The position numbers and the translations under genes were made by a program. Shown one piece after another: positions 1-7,385 of a stretch of DNA of 62,565 nucleotides; position 1 is the first letter of the stretch; each line of letters opens with the position of its first letter. The DNA is from an uncultured Clostridia bacterium (GTDB lineage Bacteria; Bacillota; Clostridia; Christensenellales; Borkfalkiaceae), in assembly GCA_944354535.1 (NCBI GenBank), contig CALVPY010000012.1, forward strand, positions 1 to 62,565, read 5' to 3'. The notes under the pieces are model-generated. The model was not told where the DNA came from. It worked only from the letters and a program-made list of their open reading frames with translations, and ran no database searches.

Positions 1-576
1 GAGCTTGAAAGCTCGGGCAAGGCGCTGCAGGCAGCGCTCGACGCGCTCGATGAGGCATACAGGGCGGCGGATGAGGCGCTTGCTTCCTCGGTCGAAGAAT
101 TGAAGTCGCAGCTCGACGAGGCGGTCTCCCGATTGGAGCAATTGCTTTCGGAAGGGGATGAGGCCAACGCGGCGGCGCTTGCCGATGCCGTGCGCGATCT
201 GAAAACGGCATATGAGGCGGCGGACGATCTGCTCGCAAGCGACATTGCAGAGCTTGAAAGCTCGGGCAAGGCGCTGCAGGCAGCGCTCGACGCGCTCGAT
301 GAGGCATACAGGGCGGCGGATGAGGCATTGGCTGCCTCGGTCGAAGAATTGAAGGGGCAGCTCGATGAGGCGGTCTCCCGGTTGGAGCAACTGCTCTCGG
401 AAGGGGACGAGGCCAACGCGGCGGCGCTTGCCGAGGCGGTGAAGGAACTGAAAACGGCATTTAAGGCGGCGGACGATCTGCTCGCAAGCGACATTGCAGA
501 GCTTGAAAGCTCCGGCGAAGCGCTGCAAGCAGCGCTCGACGCGCTTGATGAGGCATACAGGGCGGCGGATGAGGCG
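1..576 (+). repeat. In-frame tandem repeat, 249 bp (83 aa) unit
   Basis: The string beginning GAGCTTGAAAGCTC starts at 1, 250 and 499, giving an exact 249-bp period (83 codons). Two full units and about 78 bp of a third are visible, and the array must continue upstream. Units differ by scattered substitutions only, so the array is young or kept homogeneous by recombination and could vary in copy number between strains. Confidence 0.9.
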
Positions 577-774
577 GTCTTAAAGACGATCGGAGAGCTT
601 CAGACGGAGAATGACGGCCTGCGGGAGGAGCTCGGCGGCCAGGAGAAGGAGCTGAATACCCTGAACGCCGTGGTTTGGGTCACGCTTGCCGTGGCTGTGC
701 TCGCGGTCGGCGTCGGCGCGGCGGGCCTTGTGTTCGGGATCAAGGCGGGAAAGCGGGATAATTCCGCATCCTGA
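1..774 (+). CDS. Tandem-repeat coiled-coil protein with C-terminal membrane anchor (5' partial)
   Basis: The reading frame is open from base 1, so the N-terminus lies outside the window; an internal TTG at 100 is probably not the start. The visible 257 codons are almost pure heptad-like helix rich in Ala, Leu, Glu and Asp, built from an 83-residue unit present about 2.3 times. After the repeats comes a short coiled coil (about residues 195-218), one transmembrane helix (AVVWVTLAVAVLAVGVGAAG) and a basic tail (KAGKRDNSAS). This suggests a protein anchored at its C-terminus with a long helical stalk, either outside the cell or spanning the wall. No enzymatic motif is visible and I do not recognise the family. 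It is followed by a strong terminator and is convergent with lgt. Confidence 0.75.
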   Translation, partial: ELESSGKALQAALDALDEAYRAADEALASSVEELKSQLDEAVSRLEQLLSEGDEANAAALADAVRDLKTAYEAADDLLASDIAELESSGKALQAALDALDEAYRAADEALAASVEELKGQLDEAVSRLEQLLSEGDEANAAALAEAVKELKTAFKAADDLLASDIAELESSGEALQAALDALDEAYRAADEAVLKTIGELQTENDGLREELGGQEKELNTLNAVVWVTLAVAVLAVGVGAAGLVFGIKAGKRDNSAS

Positions 775-786
775 CTTCTCGTTAAA

Positions 787-828
787 GCGGCGGTGCGGGA
801 CGAAACGTCCCGCACCGCCGCTCTTTTT
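787..828 (+). terminator. Intrinsic terminator after the coiled-coil gene
   Basis: A 16-bp perfect GC-rich stem (787-802 with 806-821) with an AAA loop is followed by TCTTTTT. It lies 13 bp after the stop codon of the repeat protein. Confidence 0.85.
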
Positions 829-830
829 GG

Positions 831-882
831 GCAAGGGGGCGCCGCGCACCAATGTGCGCGGCGCCCCCTTGCCTCACTTTTT
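831..882. terminator. Second terminator hairpin between convergent genes
   Basis: A 19-bp perfect stem (831-849 with 854-872) closes a 4-nt loop and is followed by a T-rich run. It stands between the plus-strand repeat protein and minus-strand lgt, and probably stops read-through from either side. Confidence 0.75.
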
Positions 883-890
883 TAATGATT

Positions 891-1670
891 TTAGGTATCG
901 TTCGTTTGGTCGGATGCCCGATGTTTTCGGAACAGGGCGAAAAGATAGGGGGCCGCTATGACGAACACGCCCGCAATAAAGAGCACGATCGACCAGAATT
1001 GGGAAGGGGAGAGGCTCCCGATCCATTGCCCCCGGTCATCGCTGCGCAAAAATTCGATGCAGAAGCGGAACACGGCATACGCCGTAAGATAGACGCCGAG
1101 CCCCGATATTTTGGTTTTGAACAGGAGTATGCTGAGCACGATGAACAGGAGGAGCAGGAAGATGCTCTCAAACAGCTGCGTGGGGATCACCGTCTTGCCG
1201 ACTGCGGGCAGATAGATGCCGTACCATTCGGTGGTCTCCCGCCCGTAGCAGCAGCCCGCGAACAGACAGCCGATGCGTCCGATGCAGTGCGCAGCGGCGA
1301 TCGCGCACGCCGCGATGCCCGTGACTTTGAAAAAGTACTGCTTCGGGAGTTCTCCGCAGAAGATCTTTCCGACGGCAAAATATCCTGTAAGAAAGACAGC
1401 TGCACCGCAGATGAGCCCGCCGTAAAAGGTCATGCCGCGCCATTGAAAGACGCCCGTCTTGAGGAAGTGATAGACAGATTGGAACAAGATCGCGCCGCCC
1501 ATTCCTGCGGCGATCGCCGCAACGGCGGTGATATAGATGAGATTCTGAAGTTTTGTCGGGATCTTGAGGAGGTCGGAATAGATGCGCACTACGGCGAGCG
1601 CGAGCACGACTCCGATGAGCAGGCACCAGTCGTACAGCTCAAGACCTAAAAATGTAACGTCGGGGAACAT
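891..1670 (-). CDS. lgt: Prolipoprotein diacylglyceryl transferase
   Basis: Lgt transfers diacylglyceryl from phosphatidylglycerol to the lipobox cysteine of prolipoproteins in the cytoplasmic membrane. The 259-residue product has about seven hydrophobic segments, the Lgt signature block HCIGRIGCLFAGCCYG at mid-protein and the C-terminal RFCIEFLRSDDRG block. The Cys-rich form of the signature is the variant I associate with Clostridia. Length is normal for the family. It has its own promoter (TTGACA-17-TATACT), but no clear Shine-Dalgarno site precedes the ATG. Two lipoproteins further on (13,731 and 15,607) are natural substrates. Confidence 0.9.
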   Translation of the reverse strand: MFPDVTFLGLELYDWCLLIGVVLALAVVRIYSDLLKIPTKLQNLIYITAVAAIAAGMGGAILFQSVYHFLKTGVFQWRGMTFYGGLICGAAVFLTGYFAVGKIFCGELPKQYFFKVTGIAACAIAAAHCIGRIGCLFAGCCYGRETTEWYGIYLPAVGKTVIPTQLFESIFLLLLFIVLSILLFKTKISGLGVYLTAYAVFRFCIEFLRSDDRGQWIGSLSPSQFWSIVLFIAGVFVIAAPYLFALFRKHRASDQTNDT

Positions 1671-1700
1671 GATCTACCTGAGCGGAGGATTTTTATATGA

Positions 1701-1729
1701 AGTATATCACGCGCTGCTGAGATTGTCAA
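1701..1729 (-). promoter_or_regulatory. lgt promoter
   Basis: On the minus strand TTGACA (1729-1724) and TATACT (1706-1701) are separated by 17 bp, about 30 bp upstream of the lgt ATG. Confidence 0.75.
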
Positions 1730-1744
1730 GAACGCATCGGAAGT

Positions 1745-1950
1745 CATCTTGCGATTTGTGAGGAGTACGGCGTAAAAGACGATTCTTATGGACGCAGTAA
1801 TGGTGATCGCGGGACAGAAGTGAGGGAGCGAAGAAATACGCCTGAAGCGTCGAAACATGACGATCCTACTGTTATCTTGCGTATTGTAAGGACTTTCCAA
1901 GAAATTATCCTGCGTATTGTAAGGAATATGACAAATTTTATCTTGCGTTT
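1745..1950 (+). repeat. 33-bp-phased direct repeats upstream of the orphan ATPase
   Basis: A 21-bp element (TTATCTTGCGTATTGTAAGGA) occurs at 1872-1892 and, with one change, at 1905-1925. A third shortened copy starts at 1938, so the spacing is exactly 33 bp. A decayed copy (ATCTTGCGATTTGTGAGGA) lies at about 1746. The last copy supplies the -35 hexamer TTGCGT of the promoter for the gene at 1995. Phasing at about three helical turns suggests binding sites for one regulator, perhaps the product itself. The rest of 1731-1990 holds no gene I can support. Confidence 0.6.
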
Positions 1951-1971
1951 TATTTTCGGGCGTGCTATAAT
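1943..1971 (+). promoter_or_regulatory. Promoter of the ATPase gene at 1995
   Basis: TTGCGT (1943-1948) and TATAAT (1966-1971) are 17 bp apart. A good ribosome site (GGAGGTGG) follows before the ATG at 1995. The -35 lies inside the third phased repeat. Confidence 0.7.
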
Positions 1972-1994
1972 GTTGCTGTAACGGAGGTGGAAGC

Positions 1995-3353
1995 ATGTTG
2001 TTCAAAAGGAAAATTTACGATAAACTGATCGAGTGGAAGAAGGACGGAGCGGGGGAGAAGGCGCTGCTCATCGAGGGTGCGAGGCGGATCGGGAAATCCA
2101 CGATCGTCGAAGAGTTTGCGAAACGCGAATATAAAAGTTATTTGCTGATCGATTTCAACGACGCAAGCGATGTGGTGAAGGACGCTTTCAATAAGTATTT
2201 GGGCGACTTGGATACCTTTTTCATGCTGTTGACGACGGAATACAACGTCACATTGCATCCGAAAGGATCCCTTGTCATTTTTGATGAGATCCAGAAGTTT
2301 CCGAAGGCGCGGCAGTCGATCAAGAAGCTGGTGCAGGACGGGCGGTTCGATTATATCGAAACAGGCTCTCTGATCTCCATTCGCGAAAATGTAAAGGATA
2401 TCTCCATTCCGTCGGAGGAGCGGAAACTGAAAATGTATCCGATGGATTTTGAGGAGTTCTGCTTTGCGCTCGGCGAAGAAAAAATGATGGCGTATATCCG
2501 CAGGTGTTTTGAAGAGTTGAAGCCCCTGGAGGATGACCTGCACCATAAGGCGATGCTGCTGTTCAAACAGTATATGCTGGTGGGCGGGATGCCGAAAGTC
2601 GTGGAAAAATATGTATCGGGGAACAGAAGTTTTGCCGAAGCGGATCGGGAAAAGCGGGATATCCTCGCGCTGTACCGTGACGACATCGGGAAAGTGGACA
2701 GAACGTACAGGGCGAAAGTGTTGTCCGTATTCGATCAGATCCCCGCGTTCTTATCGCGGCATGAAAAGCGGGTACGTCTTTCCAATGTCGAGGCGGGATC
2801 GACGTATCCCTCGTATCAGGATACGTTCTTTTGGCTTGGCGATTCGATGATCGCTAACGAGTGCTTCAACTGTTCGGATCCGAACGTAGGGCTGTCGCTG
2901 AATGAGGAACGAACTGCGATCAAGTGTTACATGGGGGATACCGGGCTTTTGGTGAGCCATGCGTTCGATGAGAACGAACTTGCGGAAGAGGAACTCTACA
3001 AGCAGATCCTGCACGATAAACTTTCCATCAACGAGGGGATGTTGTTCGAGAACGCGATCGCGCAGTGCCTTGCGGCGAACGGACACAAATTGTTTTTTTA
3101 TACGCATTATGACGAAACAAAGCATCGCAACGATATGGAGATAGACTTTATTTTGTCGAACAACAGCAAGATGAAGCCAAAACTTTACCCCATCGAGGTA
3201 AAATCAGGGAAACGTTATACGACGGATTCGCTGGATCTGTTTTTGAGGAAATATCATCAGCGTATCGGCAGGGCGTATATTATCCACACGAAGAACCTGA
3301 CGGTAAACGGTGAGATCGTCTGTATTCCCTCTTATATGGCGATCCTTCTCTGA
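1995..3353 (+). CDS. AAA ATPase with C-terminal DUF4143-type nuclease-like domain
   Basis: This 452-residue protein belongs to the AAA_14/DUF4143 type of orphan ATPases. Walker A is GARRIGKST (about residues 29-37) and Walker B is LVIFDEIQ (about 93-100). A sensor-like ETGS follows at about 122. The C-terminal third contains DFILSNNS...PIEVKSG, which resembles a PD-(D/E)XK core (Asp, then Glu-x-Lys). The biological role of the family is unsettled; roles in defence or chromosome-associated regulation have been suggested. No partner gene is adjacent in the same operon. It marks the left side of the accessory island and is one of three such ATPases in this window (also 22,578 and 33,540). Confidence 0.8.
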   Translation: MLFKRKIYDKLIEWKKDGAGEKALLIEGARRIGKSTIVEEFAKREYKSYLLIDFNDASDVVKDAFNKYLGDLDTFFMLLTTEYNVTLHPKGSLVIFDEIQKFPKARQSIKKLVQDGRFDYIETGSLISIRENVKDISIPSEERKLKMYPMDFEEFCFALGEEKMMAYIRRCFEELKPLEDDLHHKAMLLFKQYMLVGGMPKVVEKYVSGNRSFAEADREKRDILALYRDDIGKVDRTYRAKVLSVFDQIPAFLSRHEKRVRLSNVEAGSTYPSYQDTFFWLGDSMIANECFNCSDPNVGLSLNEERTAIKCYMGDTGLLVSHAFDENELAEEELYKQILHDKLSINEGMLFENAIAQCLAANGHKLFFYTHYDETKHRNDMEIDFILSNNSKMKPKLYPIEVKSGKRYTTDSLDLFLRKYHQRIGRAYIIHTKNLTVNGEIVCIPSYMAILL

Positions 3354-3470
3354 TCGGCGTTCTCGCTTGAATAACTCCCCCGGTTTACCGGGGGAAGTAA
3401 AATATACTTTAGTGAAAAAAACTCTGTGTTATCATTAATGAAGGTTTGGCGACCGCATCAATAAAAACGC

Positions 3471-3499
3471 TTGACTTTTTATTAGAAATATGATATTAG
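3471..3499 (+). promoter_or_regulatory. Probable promoter of the nuclease-island operon
   Basis: TTGACT (3471-3476) and TATTAG (3494-3499) are 17 bp apart, 30 bp upstream of the ATG at 3530. The rest of 3354-3529 is AT-rich and holds only a small CCCCCGG/CCGGGGG hairpin (3377-3394) without a T-tract. Confidence 0.5.
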
Positions 3500-3529
3500 T
3501 ATTTATGAAACGTATATGAGAGGAACAGA

Positions 3530-3892
3530 ATGAATTTTGATGTAGAACTTTTTAACAAGACGTACCGAGGGACAAGATGGTTCTCGGAAGAGAGCAAATA
3601 TTTTACGGAATTTTTGCGAGATATTCAGAATGCGGAACTCATGTCGCATTTGAGATTCTGCAACGATTTTCTTCAAATTCCGCCAATTTACGCCTATGTA
3701 CGATATCGTCGCGATCTGTACACGGGATCGCTTGAAAAGAAAGAAAAACTTGCGCTCGGCGCATGTTTTGGATTTTTGTTTCAGTACGGCGAATATTCTG
3801 CGCTTTATGGATCAAACAGCGCGCACAGTGTTTGGGTGGGAGACAAAGTGACGGGAATCAAAAACGCAAGCTATTTTGATAAAAGGAAATAA
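3530..3892 (+). CDS. Unknown 120-residue protein, first gene of the AT-rich island
   Basis: I do not recognise this protein. It is soluble, rich in Phe, Tyr and Arg (for example RYRRDLYTGS at about residues 62-71), and has no signal peptide or membrane segment. The ribosome site AGAGGAAC lies just before the ATG. Only 4 bp separate its stop from the ATG of the next gene, so it is almost certainly cotranscribed with the nuclease-like protein and may act with it as a partner, antitoxin or sensor. Base composition is much more AT-rich than the flanking metabolic genes, which suggests transfer. Confidence 0.6.
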   Translation: MNFDVELFNKTYRGTRWFSEESKYFTEFLRDIQNAELMSHLRFCNDFLQIPPIYAYVRYRRDLYTGSLEKKEKLALGACFGFLFQYGEYSALYGSNSAHSVWVGDKVTGIKNASYFDKRK

Positions 3893-3896
3893 AAAG

Positions 3897-4730
3897 ATGG
3901 AAGAAACTCTTGAAACCATATTTACATCACGCATAGACGACATCGTAATGTCTCAAAAATTCGTTTATAAACAGTTGAACGACTATACAAGTGCAAAAAA
4001 TAGAGACAATGACCTTGAAAAATTTGCTATTATGAACGGTATTTGGCAGGAATATCTTGTCAGAAGTGTATGTAAATATGACATTAATTTCTTCGAAACG
4101 ATTCCCGCCATTGACAGAAGTAAAGATATTTTTAAAGTCAATCGTGACTATAAGCCAAAGAATCCCGAAAAATGTGCCGAAAGAAACCACTGCCATTGGT
4201 TTTGTAAAAATCAGCAAAACAAATTTCCTCAAATTATTTTATACGATCGTGAAGTGCCGATCAAACAAACAGGTGCGAATAAACGCGTTGGAAAAATCGA
4301 TCTCGTTGGTGCGGATAACGATGAAATGGTAATCATTGAATATAAAATCGCTAACAGTCCTGAACCGCTTCTGCGAGCAGTTGCAGAAATCGTGACATAC
4401 TTTCATCAGATCGGCGGAAAGAACGGCGCGACAACGTATTTGGAACAGTTTAACAAAACGTTTGGCTTGAACTGCAAAAAAGTCGGCATGGCTGTCGCAG
4501 TTCCTGAGATTATGTATAGGGCGGCACATCGCTATGCATTCGATCTTATCCAAAAGTATGAGATCCGCTGCTATTCCGTTGACGCAAGGTCTGACGATGA
4601 GCCTGAGACCATAGAGATCAAAAGAATTGACAACGAAGCTCTCAGAAACTATCGCGAAGAATCGGAAGACAATATGAAATTTGTCTACGATCATTCCGAC
4701 GATATTGTTGCACGCATTAAAAACGACTGA
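3897..4730 (+). CDS. PD-(D/E)XK nuclease-superfamily protein
   Basis: The 277-residue product shows a PD-(D/E)XK-like core: GKIDLVG followed 13 residues after the Asp by IIEYK (Asp at about 136, Glu-x-Lys at about 149-151). A helix with Arg and Gln (LLRAVAEIVTYFHQ) follows, as in many restriction-type nucleases. The N-terminal half is helical with a Cys/His cluster (CAERNHCHWFC, about 92-102) that could bind metal. I chose ATG 3897, which has AAAGGA ten bases upstream, over an upstream in-frame TTG at 3876 that would overlap the previous gene. It sits between an unknown protein and a nuclease-like fusion, so the predicted activity is DNA or RNA cleavage; the target is unknown. Confidence 0.65.
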   Translation: MEETLETIFTSRIDDIVMSQKFVYKQLNDYTSAKNRDNDLEKFAIMNGIWQEYLVRSVCKYDINFFETIPAIDRSKDIFKVNRDYKPKNPEKCAERNHCHWFCKNQQNKFPQIILYDREVPIKQTGANKRVGKIDLVGADNDEMVIIEYKIANSPEPLLRAVAEIVTYFHQIGGKNGATTYLEQFNKTFGLNCKKVGMAVAVPEIMYRAAHRYAFDLIQKYEIRCYSVDARSDDEPETIEIKRIDNEALRNYREESEDNMKFVYDHSDDIVARIKND

Positions 4731-4784
4731 ATGTCGGTTTTTATCGACTTATGATATGGATATACTTTATCGCAAGAGGTGTGT

Positions 4785-6662
4785 ATGATATATTTTGACA
4801 TGGAAAGTCATCTCGGTACGCTCTATAAAATCGAGGCAACTGCTTGGGAAAACGGCAAACCGAAAGACAAATTTTTCGCGGTTACAAACGCCGATGTGCC
4901 CGATGCTGTGAGACGCATTACGGGTATCACGCACGAACGATCTCTTATCGGCACGGATGAACGAGAAGCGGTGTTTGCGTTTTGGGATTTTTTGCAGCGC
5001 AATCATGCGGTGGCGCCGCAAAAGATTGTTGTGAACGGAAAGGAGTATCACAAACTTTCCTGTATCGGCTACGGCGTCGCACGGGAACTTCAAAAAATTT
5101 TCCTGCGATTCGGTATTCGTATCGGTTTCAACAACGTAGAGCGCGGCGATCTGTTTGAATATGCAAAAACATATTGTAATCATCTGCCGCTGAAAAGTTT
5201 TCGCCAAACCGTGGTGAACCGCTATTTTTCGATTCGGGAAACCGAGCTAAATTCGCTTCCTCTTTTGCATGCGGCTCTTATACGGGAAGCGACAAGACCA
5301 ATCACGGAAGAGGAATGCGAAATACTTGTGAGTCGGCTGACAAATCTTTCGGGAAAGGACGAAGATTTATTGCGCTCCTGCGAACGGATCGGGTTCGATT
5401 TGTACCGTATTCTCACGATAAGTGAAAAGCAATTTACCGATACGCTATCGTTTCTGTTTGAGAAAACGAAAACTCGCCCGTGCGCCGAGGACGATTGGCG
5501 TAGAATCGTTGCAAATATTGAAACAAGAGTTAAAAAATCCGACAGCGACAAAATGATGCAGCGGTTTGAAAATTCCCTCCCCGAACAGATACGGGAGATT
5601 TACCCGCTTGAATTGTCCTATAAAATTTTAGACGGCGAAGGAAGGATCGGGGCAAATTTGCTTGAAATCGGCTATCGTAAAACAAAATTGCTCGTTGAAT
5701 GCGGTTTGGAACTCGAACCCACGGAATCAGGCAAGGCAATACGCAAAATCGTTCTGAACTCTCGGTATGACGCTTGTCTGGTTTCGCATTGCCATGCCGA
5801 CCATGCAGGGCTGATCGATAAAATCGAAAAGAAGACAAAGGTTTATATCGGGCCTACCGCAAAGCGTATCCTGCAAATTACCGAAAAAAAGAGATATGGA
5901 AAAGTGCTGACGTTCAACGGAAAAATGAATATCGGCGGGATAACCGTTACGCCGTATTTGTGCGACCATTCGGCAATGGACAGTTATATGCTTCACTTTT
6001 CCGCAAACGGAAAGAGCATTTTATATACAGGGGACTTCCGCGGGCACGGCAGAAAGAGTTACTCCTCGCTTCTGTCTCGTCTTCCGCAAGTTGACATTCT
6101 CATTTGCGAACGAACCAATCCCGCCGATATAAAGGCATGGAGCGAAGCGAAGCTGCAGGAAAAGTTCGAAGAATTGATGCGGGGAAAACGCGATATTTAC
6201 GTATTGACCGGTACGATGAATGTAGACCGCATTGTAACGATTTATAAGGCAAGCCGTAAAACACGGCGGCCTATCCTGGTAGACGGCACTCAAGCACTGC
6301 GGCTCAATAAAATCGGCGGCAGCATACCGCACCCGCGGTCACATAAAGAAATCATAGTCGTTCGTCCCTCCGCTGCACGCATATTTTCAGGGATGCAGCC
6401 ATATACGATGCTGGTTCGGAGTTCTATGGCCGATGCACTGGCCAAATTGCTGGAAACACGCCCCGATTCAGCATTGATATATTCCATGTGGAGCGGCTAC
6501 CGCGAAAAAGAGGAGATAAAACGATTGCTCGAAATATTCGAACGGCGGAATTGTCCGATTTACACTTTGCATACGTCCGGACATGCCGACAGCGACGCAA
6601 TTCAAAAACTCATCGACACAGTTAAGCCGAAAGAGATAAAATATGTACACGGAGAAGTATAG
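4785..6662 (+). CDS. DEDDh exonuclease-like domain fused to an RNase J-like MBL/beta-CASP domain
   Basis: This 625-residue protein joins two nuclease folds. The N-terminus reads like a DnaQ/DEDDh exonuclease: FDMES (D5, E7), then RITGITHE (44-51), which matches the conserved TGIT block, and a later GDLFEYAK (D122). The usual second-motif Asp and the third-motif His/Asp pair are not evident. A linker of about 140 residues follows. The second half is a metallo-beta-lactamase with HCHADH (H335, H337, D339, H340), CDHSAMD, YTGDFR, an acidic motif (LICERTNP) and a C-terminal SGHA...VHGE, the beta-CASP/RNase J signature. It ends at that motif, without the C-terminal domain of RNase J. The ATG at 4785 is preferred over GTG 4779, which lies in the ribosome site. 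Likely cytosolic nucleic-acid processing; substrate unknown. Confidence 0.75.
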   Translation: MIYFDMESHLGTLYKIEATAWENGKPKDKFFAVTNADVPDAVRRITGITHERSLIGTDEREAVFAFWDFLQRNHAVAPQKIVVNGKEYHKLSCIGYGVARELQKIFLRFGIRIGFNNVERGDLFEYAKTYCNHLPLKSFRQTVVNRYFSIRETELNSLPLLHAALIREATRPITEEECEILVSRLTNLSGKDEDLLRSCERIGFDLYRILTISEKQFTDTLSFLFEKTKTRPCAEDDWRRIVANIETRVKKSDSDKMMQRFENSLPEQIREIYPLELSYKILDGEGRIGANLLEIGYRKTKLLVECGLELEPTESGKAIRKIVLNSRYDACLVSHCHADHAGLIDKIEKKTKVYIGPTAKRILQITEKKRYGKVLTFNGKMNIGGITVTPYLCDHSAMDSYMLHFSANGKSILYTGDFRGHGRKSYSSLLSRLPQVDILICERTNPADIKAWSEAKLQEKFEELMRGKRDIYVLTGTMNVDRIVTIYKASRKTRRPILVDGTQALRLNKIGGSIPHPRSHKEIIVVRPSAARIFSGMQPYTMLVRSSMADALAKLLETRPDSALIYSMWSGYREKEEIKRLLEIFERRNCPIYTLHTSGHADSDAIQKLIDTVKPKEIKYVHGEV

Positions 6663-6663
6663 G

Positions 6664-7017
6664 ATGATGATCAAAACGGGGATTTTTTGGTTTGTACGCG
6701 GCGAAATGATCGCGGACAGATACGATTATATCTTAGAAGAGCAAAAACAAAGCGATTTTATCGACTATCCGTATTCCCATTTTGATATGTGGGATAAATT
6801 GAGCAATAATCAGTTTCCATATGCGGATTTTGCGACATACCCGCGCGGCAGACTGTTATTCGACGTGAAGAACGGACAATATCTTTTATACCTTGATCGC
6901 TGTATTACGGACGTAGAGACAAAAAAGCTGATACAATTCTATGACCTTGAAAAAGATGGGTATATCCTTTCCCGCGACGAGCATTACAGCTGCGATATGT
7001 GCTGCCGAATTTCATAA
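6664..7017 (+). CDS. Unknown 117-residue protein downstream of the MBL fusion
   Basis: I do not recognise the family. It is a soluble, Tyr/Asp-rich protein ending in a Cys pair (DMCCRIS). An in-frame ATG at 6643 lies inside the upstream gene; the ATG at 6664 has GGAG nine bases upstream and begins immediately after the TAG of the fusion protein, so translation is probably coupled. Several conserved-looking aromatic and acidic positions (FVRGEM, PYSHFDMWD) would make it findable by profile search. It presumably works with the nuclease-like proteins of the same operon. Confidence 0.55.
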   Translation: MMIKTGIFWFVRGEMIADRYDYILEEQKQSDFIDYPYSHFDMWDKLSNNQFPYADFATYPRGRLLFDVKNGQYLLYLDRCITDVETKKLIQFYDLEKDGYILSRDEHYSCDMCCRIS

Positions 7018-7041
7018 TTTGATAAAACAGGAGAAAAACGG

Positions 7042-7248
7042 ATGGCTATCATACAAAAAAAGCTTGACGAAATCAAGGCTTATATTCAAACGAATCCGCA
7101 CGCCCGGGTCAGCATGAACGAAGACGTAGACCTGTTCACGGGTATCAAGAATAAAAAGTGCAAAAAAGGCAGCCGCGACATAGCGGCTGCCGGAGAAAAG
7201 CGATGCGCTGCGAAATTTCGGTACCCGTTGACGGGTGCGCCGGCATGA
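7042..7248 (+). CDS. Small protein whose 3' part runs into GC-rich hairpin sequence
   Basis: The ATG has a good ribosome site (CAGGAG, spacing about 8) and the first 41 codons (MAIIQKKLDEIKAYIQT... to KNKKCKK) look like a genuine AT-rich coding start. From about 7165 the composition changes sharply to GC-rich, and the last 27 codons are simply a translation of strong stem-loops. I read this as a gene truncated at the right boundary of the island and continuing by chance into the neighbouring sequence. It could instead be a real short protein. Function unknown. Confidence 0.35.
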   Translation: MAIIQKKLDEIKAYIQTNPHARVSMNEDVDLFTGIKNKKCKKGSRDIAAAGEKRCAAKFRYPLTGAPA

Positions 7249-7300
7249 TACCCTTATTTGGGTCTGTGCAAACCTTCGGTGGATGAGTATTGCTTTGAGA
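7161..7300 (-). ncRNA. Candidate structured RNA with minus-strand intrinsic terminator
   Basis: This stretch contains nested stems: 7168-7176 with 7183-7191 (9 bp perfect), 7223-7227 with 7232-7236, 7250-7253 with 7260-7263, and ACC/GGT near 7273-7281 enclosed by GCAA/TTGC. The 9-bp stem is followed on the minus strand by six T (plus-strand A run 7162-7167), the form of an intrinsic terminator, so a transcript would run leftwards and end at about 7161. I found no convincing minus-strand promoter. I cannot assign a family; it does not match the SRP, tmRNA or RNase P motifs I know. Confidence 0.35.
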
Positions 7301-7315
7301 TATTATGTCCTTAAG

Positions 7316-7378
7316 AACATTCCGCCGAATGTTATCTTATAAAAAATACTTTACATTTTGGTTGTGTACGGGTATAAT
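7316..7378 (+). promoter_or_regulatory. Promoter of the CPBP protease gene, with an upstream dyad
   Basis: TTTACA (7350-7355) and TATAAT (7373-7378) are 17 bp apart. The -10 ends only 7 bp before the ATG at 7386, so the mRNA may be leaderless. A perfect inverted repeat AACATTC-CGCC-GAATGTT (7316-7333) lies just upstream of the -35 and could be an operator. Confidence 0.6.
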
Positions 7379-7385
7379 GCGGACT

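Noticed and set aside
852-1649. 265-codon plus-strand frame
   Set aside because: Antisense to lgt and starting inside the terminator hairpin; hydrophilic low-complexity product.
1872-1948. CRISPR-like array
   Set aside because: Only two to four copies, spacing of 12 bp between 21-bp units, no cas genes, and the repeats merge into a promoter.
3377-3394. Hairpin CCCCCGG-TTTA-CCGGGGG as terminator of the first ATPase gene
   Set aside because: The stem is short (7 bp) and no T-tract follows, so I do not call it a terminator.
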